Source: Akkermansiaceae bacterium
GTDB lineage: Bacteria > Verrucomicrobiota > Verrucomicrobiia > Verrucomicrobiales > Akkermansiaceae
Assembly (NCBI GenBank): GCA_011524615.1
Contig: WTJZ01000308.1
Coordinates: 3,808 to 18,301, forward strand
Reading direction: 5' to 3'
DNA length: 14,494 nt
A model generated the notes under the pieces. The model made no database searches. It was not told where the DNA came from and worked only from the letters and a program-made list of their open reading frames with translations. Shown here in pieces: positions 1 through 7,448 of this stretch. Both the position numbers and the translations under genes were made by a program. Position 1 is the stretch's first letter; every line of letters starts with the position of its first letter.

Positions 1-30
1 CTCTCTCAACAGGGGACTTAAGAACAAGAA

Positions 31-59
31 AACCTCTCCAAGCATAGCTCAGAGAGGTT
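31..59 (-). terminator. Rho-independent terminator of the first sulfatase gene
   Basis: Read on the minus strand, an 8-bp perfect stem (AACCTCTC / GAGAGGTT) with a 13-nt loop is followed by TTCTTGTTCTT. It begins 26 nt after the TAA stop of the sulfatase at 86-1576. Its core is clearly related to the terminator of the neighbouring sulfatase (1656-1688), with 18 of 23 core positions the same, which suggests both terminators come from one ancestral duplication unit. Confidence 0.8.
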
Positions 60-85
60 GTTCATGAGATGTCTATTCTCTGCGC

Positions 86-1576
86 TTAGTGAGCAGCATA
101 CTCCTGATGAAGAGCAGATGTCTTCTCGCGTAACTCCGCGAGTACCTCTTGGTAGTCAGCATGATTGACGAGGTTCTCTTGCTCCAGCGGATCGTTCTCT
201 AGATCATAGAGTTCCTCGATCACAGGGCGATGCTCAAAGTAGATAAAGTACTTATACTTCTTAGTACGGATCCCTCTTGAGCGATAGGAGCGGTTCCCCG
301 CGATCATATCGGCATTAGCCTGGGCTTGATCTCTCTTATGAATGATGGCCTCGAAGTTCTCTTCGATGAACAAGTTCTCCATGAAGACTGCATCACGCCA
401 CTCTCCTTCTTTGACCGTTTGGTTAAGCAGCGGAGAAATATCACGTCCTTGCATACTCTCTGGAGCCTCTAAGCCTGCAAGACCGAGAATCGTCGGAGCG
501 TAATCTGCCGATGATACTAATTCATTCACCCGGAATCCACGCTTTTCGGGTGCCACCCGACCGTCCCAGATGATGAGCGGTGCCTTGGTCGCCTCTTCAT
601 AGAGGAGACACTTATCAAACATACCGTGTGAACCGTGGAAGCGGCCATTATCACTAGTGTAGATAATCACGGTGTTATCGAGTACGCCCATTTCCTCGAG
701 CTTCTCAATGAGACGTCCTACTTGATTATCTACAGTCAGGCCCTGAGTCGCGAAACGACGCGCAAGCTTTTGGTAAAGTTCTGGCGTGGAGCACATATGT
801 TTATGCAGCCGGACTCCTCGTGCATTATTCTTGACGACGTCGGGGAAGTTCTCATTCACAGGTGTCCAGTTACCTGGTACGGACATCTCTTGGTTCGCAA
901 AGACCGCTTCATCTGGACCATACATGTCGTCATCTCTGTCATTCTTCACGGCATCAAAGCTCACCGAGAGGACAAACGGCTGCCCCTTAGGCTGCGTGTC
1001 GAGGAAGTGAATCATCGCATCCCCCTTACGCAGCGTGCGCTCCTTAGGGTCTCGATCGGCGCGATAGATGTGATCCATCACCGGATCATTCTTAGGCTTA
1101 TCATAATGATTACGCTGGGCAAAGAAGTCAAAGTGCTCTCGTCCTCCACCTACTACCGGAACACCATACTTTCCGATAAATCCACTACGATAGCCTGCCT
1201 TCTTAAGAATCGCATGATAACTATCTTGGAAGTCTTCTCGAGACACGCTCTTATTATACGGGTACGTAAAGCCCGCTTCATGGCTCGCGAAGTAACGCCC
1301 CGTCATCACGGTAACGCGACTCGGAGTACAGATCGCCACAGCATAGTGTGCATTATCGAAGGTCACGCCCTCGGCAGACAGCTTGTCTATATTCGTAGTT
1401 TTGAATTCTGGTCGGCCGTAGCACCCAAAGGTGTCCCACCGCTGGTCATCGGTCATGACGTAGACAATATTGGGAGGTCTCTCGACCTCAGCGCTTGCGA
1501 ATCCCGCAGTTAACGCACAGGCTCCTAGTAGTAGTTTTGTAATCATTACGCATAGTAATACGATGACTAGAAACAT
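86..1576 (-). CDS. Secreted S1-type sulfatase (copy A)
   Basis: Formylglycine-dependent S1 sulfatase, 496 aa, predicted to hydrolyse a sulfate ester on a carbohydrate outside the cytoplasm. A Sec signal peptide ends near residue 29 (FASA/E). Metal ligands D43-D44 lie in MTDDQ. The modification motif is C83-T-P-S-R87 followed by VTVMTGRY, so maturation needs FGE or anSME, which is not in this window. SDN at 308-310 supplies D309/N310, and GMFDK (319-322) and E327 match the usual C-terminal signature. Length is normal. By eye the His of the common GKxH motif is Gly138 and the second catalytic His position is Lys211. The start at 1576 is favoured by GAGGTG 7 nt upstream, although Met11 (1546) gives a more conventional signal peptide and matches the start of the paralogue. 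Polysaccharide substrate is inferred from context; no S1 subfamily is assigned. Confidence 0.95.
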   Translation of the reverse strand: MFLVIVLLCVMITKLLLGACALTAGFASAEVERPPNIVYVMTDDQRWDTFGCYGRPEFKTTNIDKLSAEGVTFDNAHYAVAICTPSRVTVMTGRYFASHEAGFTYPYNKSVSREDFQDSYHAILKKAGYRSGFIGKYGVPVVGGGREHFDFFAQRNHYDKPKNDPVMDHIYRADRDPKERTLRKGDAMIHFLDTQPKGQPFVLSVSFDAVKNDRDDDMYGPDEAVFANQEMSVPGNWTPVNENFPDVVKNNARGVRLHKHMCSTPELYQKLARRFATQGLTVDNQVGRLIEKLEEMGVLDNTVIIYTSDNGRFHGSHGMFDKCLLYEEATKAPLIIWDGRVAPEKRGFRVNELVSSADYAPTILGLAGLEAPESMQGRDISPLLNQTVKEGEWRDAVFMENLFIEENFEAIIHKRDQAQANADMIAGNRSYRSRGIRTKKYKYFIYFEHRPVIEELYDLENDPLEQENLVNHADYQEVLAELREKTSALHQEYAAH

Positions 1577-1583
1577 GATATTT

Positions 1584-1589
1584 CACCTC
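1584..1589 (-). promoter_or_regulatory. Strong ribosome binding site of sulfatase A
   Basis: Minus-strand GAGGTG lies 7 nt before the ATG at 1576-1574. It is the clearest Shine-Dalgarno sequence in the window and decides for the upstream start over Met11 (ATG at 1546-1544), which has none. Confidence 0.65.
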
Positions 1590-1595
1590 ATCAAT

Positions 1596-1623
1596 ATTAT
1601 CACCAAATAAAATCCCCCCTCAA
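1596..1623 (-). promoter_or_regulatory. Candidate promoter of sulfatase A
   Basis: On the minus strand TTGAGG (1623-1618) and GATAAT (1601-1596) are separated by 16 bp, resembling sigma70 -35 and -10 boxes. The leader would be only about 13 nt but would include the GAGGTG site. A promoter is expected here because the preceding sulfatase ends in its own terminator at 1656-1688. An alternative AT-rich -10 (TATATA area, 1630-1640) cannot be excluded. Confidence 0.3.
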
Positions 1624-1655
1624 CCATTCATATATAATAAACACCTCAACACGAC

Positions 1656-1688
1656 AAAAACTCTCCCAGTATAACCGAGAGAGTTTTT
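1656..1688 (-). terminator. Rho-independent terminator of the second sulfatase gene
   Basis: On the minus strand a 10-bp perfect stem (AAAAACTCTC / GAGAGTTTTT) encloses a 13-nt loop and ends in TTTTTGTCGT. It starts 19 nt beyond the TAA at 1708. The A-run on the 5' side could make it work in both directions. It is homologous to the terminator at 31-59 and separates the two sulfatases into different transcripts. Confidence 0.85.
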
Positions 1689-1707
1689 GTTATATCGTTG
1701 CCTAGAC

Positions 1708-3165
1708 TTATTTAGGAGAATACTCCTGGTGAAGCGCCGTGGTCTTCTCGCGTAGCTCAACGAGGACCTTTTGGTAGTCTTCATGATTGACCAGGTTCTC
1801 CTCCTCTAGAGGGTCATTCTCTAGGTCATAGAGTTCTTCGATCACAGGGCGATGCTCGAAGTAGATGAAGTACTTATACTTCTTCGTACGAATGCCTCGT
1901 GAACGATAAGAACGGTTCCCCGCGATCATATCTGCATTTGCTTTCGCTAGGTCTTGCTTCTTAATGAGAGCAGTGAAGTTCTCTTGGATGAATAAGTTCT
2001 CCATGAAGACGGCATCACGCCACTCCCCTTCTTTGACCGTCTGGTTCAACAGTGGAGAAATGTCACGACCCTGCATACTCGCTGGAGCATCAAAGCCTGC
2101 TAGACCCAGAATCGTCGGTGCGTAGTCTGCCGATGATACCAATTCATTCACACGGAATCCACGTTTCTCAGGAGCCACTCGACCGTCCCAGATGATGAGC
2201 GGTGCCTTGGTCGCCTCCTCATAGAGGAGACACTTATCGAACATGCCGTGTGAGCCGTGGAAGCGTCCATTATCACTCGTATAGATGATCACGGTGTTAT
2301 CCAGCACTCCCATCTCCTCGAGCTTCTCCATGAGACGCCCTACTTGATTATCGACGGTGAGCCCCTGAGTTGCGAAGCGACGAGCGAGCTTTTGGTACAG
2401 CTCAGGAGTAGAACACATCTTTTCATGGAGCCATACGCCGCGCGCGTTTTTCTTCACTACATCGGGAAACTTGTCATTCACTGGCACCCAGTTCCCTGGC
2501 ACTGACATCTGCTGATTAGCAAAGACCGCTTCATCAGGGCCGTACATATCTTCATCCTTGTCATTCTTCACCGCATCAAAGCTCACCGAGAGGACAAACG
2601 GCTGTCCCTCTGGCTGCGTATCGAGGAAGTGGATCATCGCATCCCCCTTACGTAGCGTGCGCTCCTTAGGGTCTCGGTCAGAGCGGTAGATATGATCCAT
2701 CACTGGGTCATTCTTAGGCGTCTCATAACGATCTCTGAGCGCAAAGAAGTCGAAGTGCTCACGTCCCCCGCCAGTAACAGGAACATCATACTTACCAATG
2801 AATCCGCTACGATACCCCGCCTTCTTAAGAATCGCGTGGTAACTGTCTTGGAAGTCTTCTCGAGACACCCTCTTATTATAAGGGTAAGTAAAGCCCGCTT
2901 CGTGACTCGCAAAGTAACGCCCCGTCATCACGGTCACACGGCTAGGAGTACAGATCGCCACGGCATAGTGTGCATTGTCAAAGGTCACCCCCTCTGCGGA
3001 GAGTTTATCCACATTGGTAGTCTTAAACTCGGGACGACCATAGCACCCAAAGGTATCCCACCTCTGGTCGTCGGTCATGAGATAGACAATGTTTGGTCGC
3101 TTCTCCTCCTTTGCGTTTACTAGACCAGAAGCCAGCACACACATACTTAATATCAGTTTATTCAT
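1708..3165 (-). CDS. Secreted S1-type sulfatase (copy B)
   Basis: Paralogue of the sulfatase at 86-1576, 485 aa from the chosen start. I count about 41 differences in roughly 463 aligned mature residues, with no internal gap. A short signal peptide MNKLILSMCVLASGLVNA precedes KEEKRP. The motifs are D32-D33, C72-TPSR (formylglycine site), D298-N299 and the FDK/LYEE signature, so it should be an active cysteine-type sulfatase of the periplasm, surface or medium. The frame is open to an ATG at 3219, but that would put 18 residues before the signal peptide, and a TATAAT at 3188-3193 would leave the ATGs at 3219 and 3186 outside the transcript. I therefore chose Met19 of that frame; the ATG at 3177 is also possible. 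In place of the usual GKxH His it has Asp127, where copy A has Gly. The second catalytic His position is Lys200. The substrate is unknown. Confidence 0.93.
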   Translation of the reverse strand: MNKLILSMCVLASGLVNAKEEKRPNIVYLMTDDQRWDTFGCYGRPEFKTTNVDKLSAEGVTFDNAHYAVAICTPSRVTVMTGRYFASHEAGFTYPYNKRVSREDFQDSYHAILKKAGYRSGFIGKYDVPVTGGGREHFDFFALRDRYETPKNDPVMDHIYRSDRDPKERTLRKGDAMIHFLDTQPEGQPFVLSVSFDAVKNDKDEDMYGPDEAVFANQQMSVPGNWVPVNDKFPDVVKKNARGVWLHEKMCSTPELYQKLARRFATQGLTVDNQVGRLMEKLEEMGVLDNTVIIYTSDNGRFHGSHGMFDKCLLYEEATKAPLIIWDGRVAPEKRGFRVNELVSSADYAPTILGLAGFDAPASMQGRDISPLLNQTVKEGEWRDAVFMENLFIQENFTALIKKQDLAKANADMIAGNRSYRSRGIRTKKYKYFIYFEHRPVIEELYDLENDPLEEENLVNHEDYQKVLVELREKTTALHQEYSPK

Positions 3166-3187
3166 AGTGAATTTCATTCTATACATA

Positions 3188-3193
3188 ATTATA
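3188..3193 (-). promoter_or_regulatory. Candidate -10 element of sulfatase B
   Basis: A perfect TATAAT on the minus strand lies 22 nt upstream of the chosen ATG (3165). No good -35 sits 17 bp further up. A second pairing, TTGTCC (3229-3224) with CATACT (3205-3200) at 18 bp, is an alternative. Either promoter would exclude the farthest upstream start at 3219. Confidence 0.3.
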
Positions 3194-3383
3194 TTTAGAA
3201 GTATGCAGGATTTTCTCATTTTCGGACAAATTAAGATCCAGCCACTCGCAACAGTGCACCATATTCTTCTGCACTCCCCTTTTAGTTTGCAGGCAACACC
3301 GCAGAATTATACTGCGCACCCCGAAAAAATAGATTTTTTTTCCCGTGGCTCCCCCCATCATCACTGATTATGGGACGCACAAC

Positions 3384-3421
3384 CCAACTACCTACACCAC
3401 ACAGCAAGTAGGCAATGTTGG
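3384..3421 (-). terminator. Weak hairpin after the large secreted protein gene
   Basis: On the minus strand CCAAC-n4-CCTAC pairs with GTAGG-n2-GTTGG around a 12-nt loop, starting about 16 nt after the TAG stop. No T-tract follows, so this is at best a weak or factor-assisted terminator, or a 3' stabilising hairpin. Confidence 0.3.
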
Positions 3422-3436
3422 TGAATGCTATCCCTC

Positions 3437-6400
3437 CTATTCCTGCTCGAGGACTACTCGCCAGAAGAAGGTATTCTCTGAGAGGTCAATATCATCAACG
3501 CTCACGGTCACGGACTCCATCCCTAGCAGGTCTGGCTCTGCGACAGTCACCCCCGTACCTGAGGAGGTAATGTCGACCGTCGTCCAATTGGTCATGTCTT
3601 CACTATATTGGAGCACCTGTCTGGTATCCAGAGGAGAGTTCGCATTTCGATTGAGGCGAAACCTCCTCGACCCTCTATCGAGATGACAATTATTCACGAT
3701 CGCTCTCCTGTTATAGACGGTAGGGTCCGTATTGAAGAGGTATTCGATCGCATTAGAATATCCGTCTGAGTCTGCATCCGCATCGAAGGCACGATCTCTC
3801 ACCGACGTATAGTCAGAGATATAAGCCGCATACTCTGCACTAAACACCCTGAGATAGAGAGCGGAAACTGCAGACTCGATATTCCCCTCATAGTCATAGG
3901 TAGAGATCTCGATGTTCCCCGCCCCGTCAGTCGCTAGATTAGTAAAGATGACATACGATCCTGTGGGGTCATCTACCTCCGTGCCCAGAGATTCGCCATT
4001 GACGATCCATCCCGTGTCATATTGCGTATTACGGATACTATTACCATAGAACTCACATCCGATCACTAAGTCATACGTCTTGCTATCATCAAGCCCGCTA
4101 AAGGTGAACTCAAACTGCCCAGTGCCCTGCTCTCTCCAGCGATCTACCTGTACATCATTAGGGATCAAGGTGTAGCCCGCATTATAGAAGGCATTACCCG
4201 TACTCGTCGTCTCTGGTACATTAGTAACAAAGGACACCCCAGGAACGAGATTTCCATTGAGGTCTGTCGTCACCCCTGCCGCGAGTTGATCACCTGGTGC
4301 AGTCAGCGTATTCCACCCAGGGACCAGACCATTACTCTTGATCCCAAAGTCAATCCCGATGACCGTTCCTGGGGTCAGCGTCGCCGCTGTACTCTCCACC
4401 GTCACCGTCGCGACATTACTTTGCTGTACTCCATCCGTGACGATATACTCGATCGTGTCAGTCCCCACTCCATATGGAGTATAGAGGATATCTGGTAACT
4501 CCCCACTCAGCGTACCCAGCGTTGGGTACTTGGTAATCTCATAGGTCAGGCTATCACCATCTGCATCATAACCACTCAGACTAAGTAAGACACCCTCTCC
4601 TACCTCTGTACTAGATGCGAGGTCGTCCGCCGTGGGGGCATTCTCAGACGGCACAGAGACCTCTAAGATCAAGGTATCCACCCCTCCTAATGTATCCTCC
4701 GCCTGAACGATGACCTCTGTATATCCAGTATCGGCCGTTGACGGTGTCCCCGAGAGATTCCCCGCACTATCCATCGTAAGCCACGCCGGTCCTGATATGA
4801 TGCTGTAGGATATACTGTTCCCATCATCATCAGTAGCCAGTGCCCCCAGCTCACTCAGACTCGTACTATAGACGCTCTGCGCATTGACCGTCTGCTCCAC
4901 ATACGCAGTACGGAAGTATGGGGCAGAGTTAGAGATCACACTGAAGTAACCATTCAGGTAACGAACTCTCCCAACTGCTGCGGAGGTAATGATCAACTCC
5001 TCCTGATCTGGATAAGTGATCTCACCATTAGCGGTTGGCAGAATCGAGAGGAGACCAGATCCCTCGCCAAAAATGTACCCCGAGGCTGGCACGCCCCAAT
5101 GACCAGTAAATGCGGTAAACTCAATAGAAGAAGACGGGGCTAATGTCGACTGCACGTTCTCAACGGTGATCCGAACCGAATCTCCCGCCCCAATTAACCC
5201 TGTTGGTCCTGTCCCGATGTCTAGATACCCACCAGTCACGTCCTGATCTGGAGTCCCCAGAGTGACAGATGAGTTCTCTCCATCCATGGTAAACGTACTA
5301 TCAGCAAAGGCCTCCACACGAATATCCCATGAGAGAGAGTCATCATTCTCGCCGATCGTATCTAGTGATTGATTCGTCACAGAGAGCGAGATGATTAGGT
5401 CATCCCCTGAATCATCGTGTGTGATCGTCACCTCTGGTAATGCGACATCCACCCCATTCACCTGCCCCACATCCGTCGGTGAGACATCCGTAAAGAAGAT
5501 CGACTTTGATGCCACTGCACCATTCGCTGCGATGTAGATCTCCACCTCGGCCTTATCCACCTCGCCGCGACCATCATAGGCGAGGACCTTGAGGCGATTC
5601 ATCCCGATATCTCCTGTAGAGCTAGGAGTACCTGTGAGAGTACCATCAGACGCGAGCGACACCCAGCTCGGGCCATCGAGGAGTTCGTAGCGCACTGTAT
5701 CACCATCGACATCGGTCGCATACCCTGCGATGGACGCCGAGTACGCCGTATTGTAGGCTCCATCAGAGAGGAGGTAGCTCCGAGCGCCAAACTGTGGCGG
5801 CGTACTCGACTGATCCTTGATCGCGATGATCGTCTGGAGTAGCGCCTTAGCATCTGGCCTGAGAGTCGAATAGACCTCACCTGTCGTAGCATTCACATCC
5901 CCATTTAAGGTATCCCCGACGTCTAAGTTCCACGTCCATGCACCGCCAGCATTCAAGGTCCGCTCCATCCAATCAGCACCCTTCGCAGTCAGTTGATCTC
6001 CTACCTGACCATTATCATCAATATCCTTTGAGTTAGAATACGTGCCTCCTTCCTCGTTTAACCAAACCAGCCCGTCACTATTCCAGCGCCACTGCAACAT
6101 CATGAAGACATGCCCCAGTGCAGTACTACTGACACCGTCAGAAATGTATCCATCATCCGAGTTTTCGATTGGGTGAATCAGTTTATAGTAGTTGATGTCG
6201 TTACTTGCGCGAGCCTGTGCCACAGGGGTCGGGTGCCCATCTGCGTAATCACTCAGATCCGAGTCCGCATTATACGTCGCGACGACATCAGGATTATACA
6301 TCGTGATCACCTCCTCTAGCGCTTCCGCATCCATCGTCCCATTATCGAACCAATAGCCGTCAATCAGCGTACCATAGCGCTCTGCATACTCTGCGACGAT

Positions 6401-6991
6401 ATACTCCGCATACGCCTTAGTATAGTCATCATAACTCGGAGTATCAGATAACCCGTAGGCATTCTTCACAAAGGTCTCCCAGTTCGTATACGACACAGAG
6501 GTGTAGACTCCTGTATCTGCATCCAGAACAGAGTCATACACATTATTCCCAAGCCCATGCTTCAGCATTGTCGGTCCCTGAGTCGCCATATAGGCGATCA
6601 CCTTGATTCCGTTAGCTTGGAATAACGTCGCCAACTCTCCGAAGAGATCTCTCCCCCCATCAGGAGTGGGTAGCCCCGCTGGATTATCAATGTAATCAGG
6701 ATCGGCTAAGCCTGTATCAGGATTAAGCCCAGAATTAATCGCATCCAATACAGAGTGCGGTGCCAGATAGTTATCCCCATACGCTGGATCTGAGAGGTTA
6801 AAGAGAACGTAACTCACCCCCGGCACCTCGAGAACATCTTGTACCATCGTCTCCGCATCGTACCCTGTCAACAATGCCTGATTATCAGCATCAATCCGCC
6901 ATCCAATCCCATACTTACCCTCCATCCAGTTCGCTCGCGTCTCTCCTAACAGACACACACTTAGACACATGAGTAAAAATTCCTTTTTCAT
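3437..6991 (-). CDS. Large secreted multidomain protein with GH29-like (alpha-L-fucosidase-like) catalytic region
   Basis: 1184 aa, exported (signal peptide about 1-20, GETRA/NW). Residues about 25-395 look like a TIM-barrel glycoside hydrolase. LFGELATLFQANGIKVIAYM (116-135), GTLIDGYWFDNG (207-218) and LNAGGAWTWNLDVG (346-359) recall GH29 fucosidases, where the Asp of WFDG is the nucleophile; D216 would be the equivalent. Residues 396-488 and 686-780 are Ig-like putative modules (DVDGDTVRYELLDGPSW, LTGTPS; DDDGNSISYSIISGPAW, LSGTPS). 495-670 is an unassigned beta-rich region. 784-866 is cadherin-like (DADGDSLTYEI). 875-1050 resembles a malectin/lectin-type carbohydrate-binding module (GIDFG). 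1070-1092 carries a Ca-loop (DADADSDGYSNAIEYLF), followed by a C-terminal module seen in many verrucomicrobial exoenzymes. It probably attacks a complex glycan; the GH29 link is by eye and tentative, and another GH clan is possible. The ATG at 6991 has no Shine-Dalgarno sequence (TTAATAAACA before it). Confidence 0.9.
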   Translation of the reverse strand: MKKEFLLMCLSVCLLGETRANWMEGKYGIGWRIDADNQALLTGYDAETMVQDVLEVPGVSYVLFNLSDPAYGDNYLAPHSVLDAINSGLNPDTGLADPDYIDNPAGLPTPDGGRDLFGELATLFQANGIKVIAYMATQGPTMLKHGLGNNVYDSVLDADTGVYTSVSYTNWETFVKNAYGLSDTPSYDDYTKAYAEYIVAEYAERYGTLIDGYWFDNGTMDAEALEEVITMYNPDVVATYNADSDLSDYADGHPTPVAQARASNDINYYKLIHPIENSDDGYISDGVSSTALGHVFMMLQWRWNSDGLVWLNEEGGTYSNSKDIDDNGQVGDQLTAKGADWMERTLNAGGAWTWNLDVGDTLNGDVNATTGEVYSTLRPDAKALLQTIIAIKDQSSTPPQFGARSYLLSDGAYNTAYSASIAGYATDVDGDTVRYELLDGPSWVSLASDGTLTGTPSSTGDIGMNRLKVLAYDGRGEVDKAEVEIYIAANGAVASKSIFFTDVSPTDVGQVNGVDVALPEVTITHDDSGDDLIISLSVTNQSLDTIGENDDSLSWDIRVEAFADSTFTMDGENSSVTLGTPDQDVTGGYLDIGTGPTGLIGAGDSVRITVENVQSTLAPSSSIEFTAFTGHWGVPASGYIFGEGSGLLSILPTANGEITYPDQEELIITSAAVGRVRYLNGYFSVISNSAPYFRTAYVEQTVNAQSVYSTSLSELGALATDDDGNSISYSIISGPAWLTMDSAGNLSGTPSTADTGYTEVIVQAEDTLGGVDTLILEVSVPSENAPTADDLASSTEVGEGVLLSLSGYDADGDSLTYEITKYPTLGTLSGELPDILYTPYGVGTDTIEYIVTDGVQQSNVATVTVESTAATLTPGTVIGIDFGIKSNGLVPGWNTLTAPGDQLAAGVTTDLNGNLVPGVSFVTNVPETTSTGNAFYNAGYTLIPNDVQVDRWREQGTGQFEFTFSGLDDSKTYDLVIGCEFYGNSIRNTQYDTGWIVNGESLGTEVDDPTGSYVIFTNLATDGAGNIEISTYDYEGNIESAVSALYLRVFSAEYAAYISDYTSVRDRAFDADADSDGYSNAIEYLFNTDPTVYNRRAIVNNCHLDRGSRRFRLNRNANSPLDTRQVLQYSEDMTNWTTVDITSSGTGVTVAEPDLLGMESVTVSVDDIDLSENTFFWRVVLEQE

Positions 6992-7139
6992 TGTTTATTA
7001 ATCATTCACTTAGTTGCTCTCTCTATATATTTGCGGCTGGCACCATTTTCTTTATAAAAATCAGATATTAAAAACGTATAGCCCACAGTGCATCTATCGT
7101 ATTTCTCCCCTATTTGATTTCAATAATCAAAATGTGCAC

Positions 7140-7227
7140 TATAGAGATCAAAAAACTAAAAACCACAATCCAATCACCAATAGTATTCCTGTAAGAAGAA
7201 AAGACAACCCACTTATATAGAGATCAA
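7140..7227. repeat. Direct repeat TATAGAGATCAA, two copies
   Basis: The exact 12-mer occurs at 7140-7151 and 7216-7227, 76 bp apart, each preceded by CACT or CACTTA. A related sequence in inverted orientation (TTGCTCTCTCTATATA) lies at 7014-7029 near the start of the large gene. The spacing and location suit binding sites for a regulator, but function is inferred only. Confidence 0.45.
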
Positions 7228-7295
7228 CAATACCCCTCAACTAATGCTCACCAGTAGAGCGTCTAAGCGCACTTATTCAAAAAGTACGTCCATGC

Positions 7296-7345
7296 AAAAA
7301 AGCTCCAGCCTGCACAACATATCATGGTAAACGTGGCAGCTGGGC
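7296..7345 (-). terminator. Probable terminator of the seven-gene operon
   Basis: On the minus strand GCCCAGC pairs with GCTGG-A-GC (one bulged A) and is followed by TTTTTTG. Within the long loop TG-c-CAC can pair with GTGCA to extend the stem. It lies about 100 nt after the porin stop. The imperfect stem keeps confidence moderate. Confidence 0.45.
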
Positions 7346-7448
7346 AACCTCTACGATTGCCACATCCTCTGTAGAATAAAGAAGAATTACTAGCCACGGA
7401 TAAGAGCATCAGTGACTAGATCAATCGACTGTACGATCAGAATTGGCT

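Larger units (their letters stand above)
3166..3436. other. Intergenic region between sulfatase B and the large secreted protein
   Basis: This 271-bp gap has no credible gene; the short open frames in it lack homology cues and overlap each other. It holds the candidate sulfatase B promoter, a small inverted repeat CGCAG/CTGCG (3300-3304 and 3312-3316), two TGCACT-type motifs near 3254 and 3271, an A/T-rich palindrome near 3323-3344, and a hairpin after the large gene (3384-3421). Confidence 0.6.
6992..7448. other. Intergenic region between the TonB-porin operon and the large secreted protein
   Basis: This 457-bp A/T-rich stretch shows no convincing gene. It holds the proposed operon terminator (7296-7345), another inverted repeat GTGGCA/TGCCAC (7333-7338 and 7358-7363) overlapping it, a 12-bp direct repeat TATAGAGATCAA (7140-7151 and 7216-7227), TGCACT-type motifs near 7088 and 7135, and CCCCTCAAC at 7233-7241. 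A TATAAA on the minus strand (7056-7051) may be the -10 of the large gene, but no matching -35 was found. Confidence 0.6.

Noticed and set aside
635..1513. A 292-codon open frame on the plus strand
   Set aside because: It lies wholly antisense to sulfatase A, and the matching antisense frame in the paralogue (2257-3123) is broken into pieces, so it is not conserved. It is a by-product of sulfatase codon use.
3166..3219. Upstream start of sulfatase B at 3219 (18 extra residues)
   Set aside because: It would bury the signal peptide behind a charged 18-residue extension, has no ribosome binding site, and lies upstream of the likely transcription start.
3179..3686. Short plus- and minus-strand open frames around the gap after the large gene (3179-3364, 3345-3686)
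   Set aside because: They overlap each other or the end of the large gene, have no family motif and fall on low-complexity sequence.
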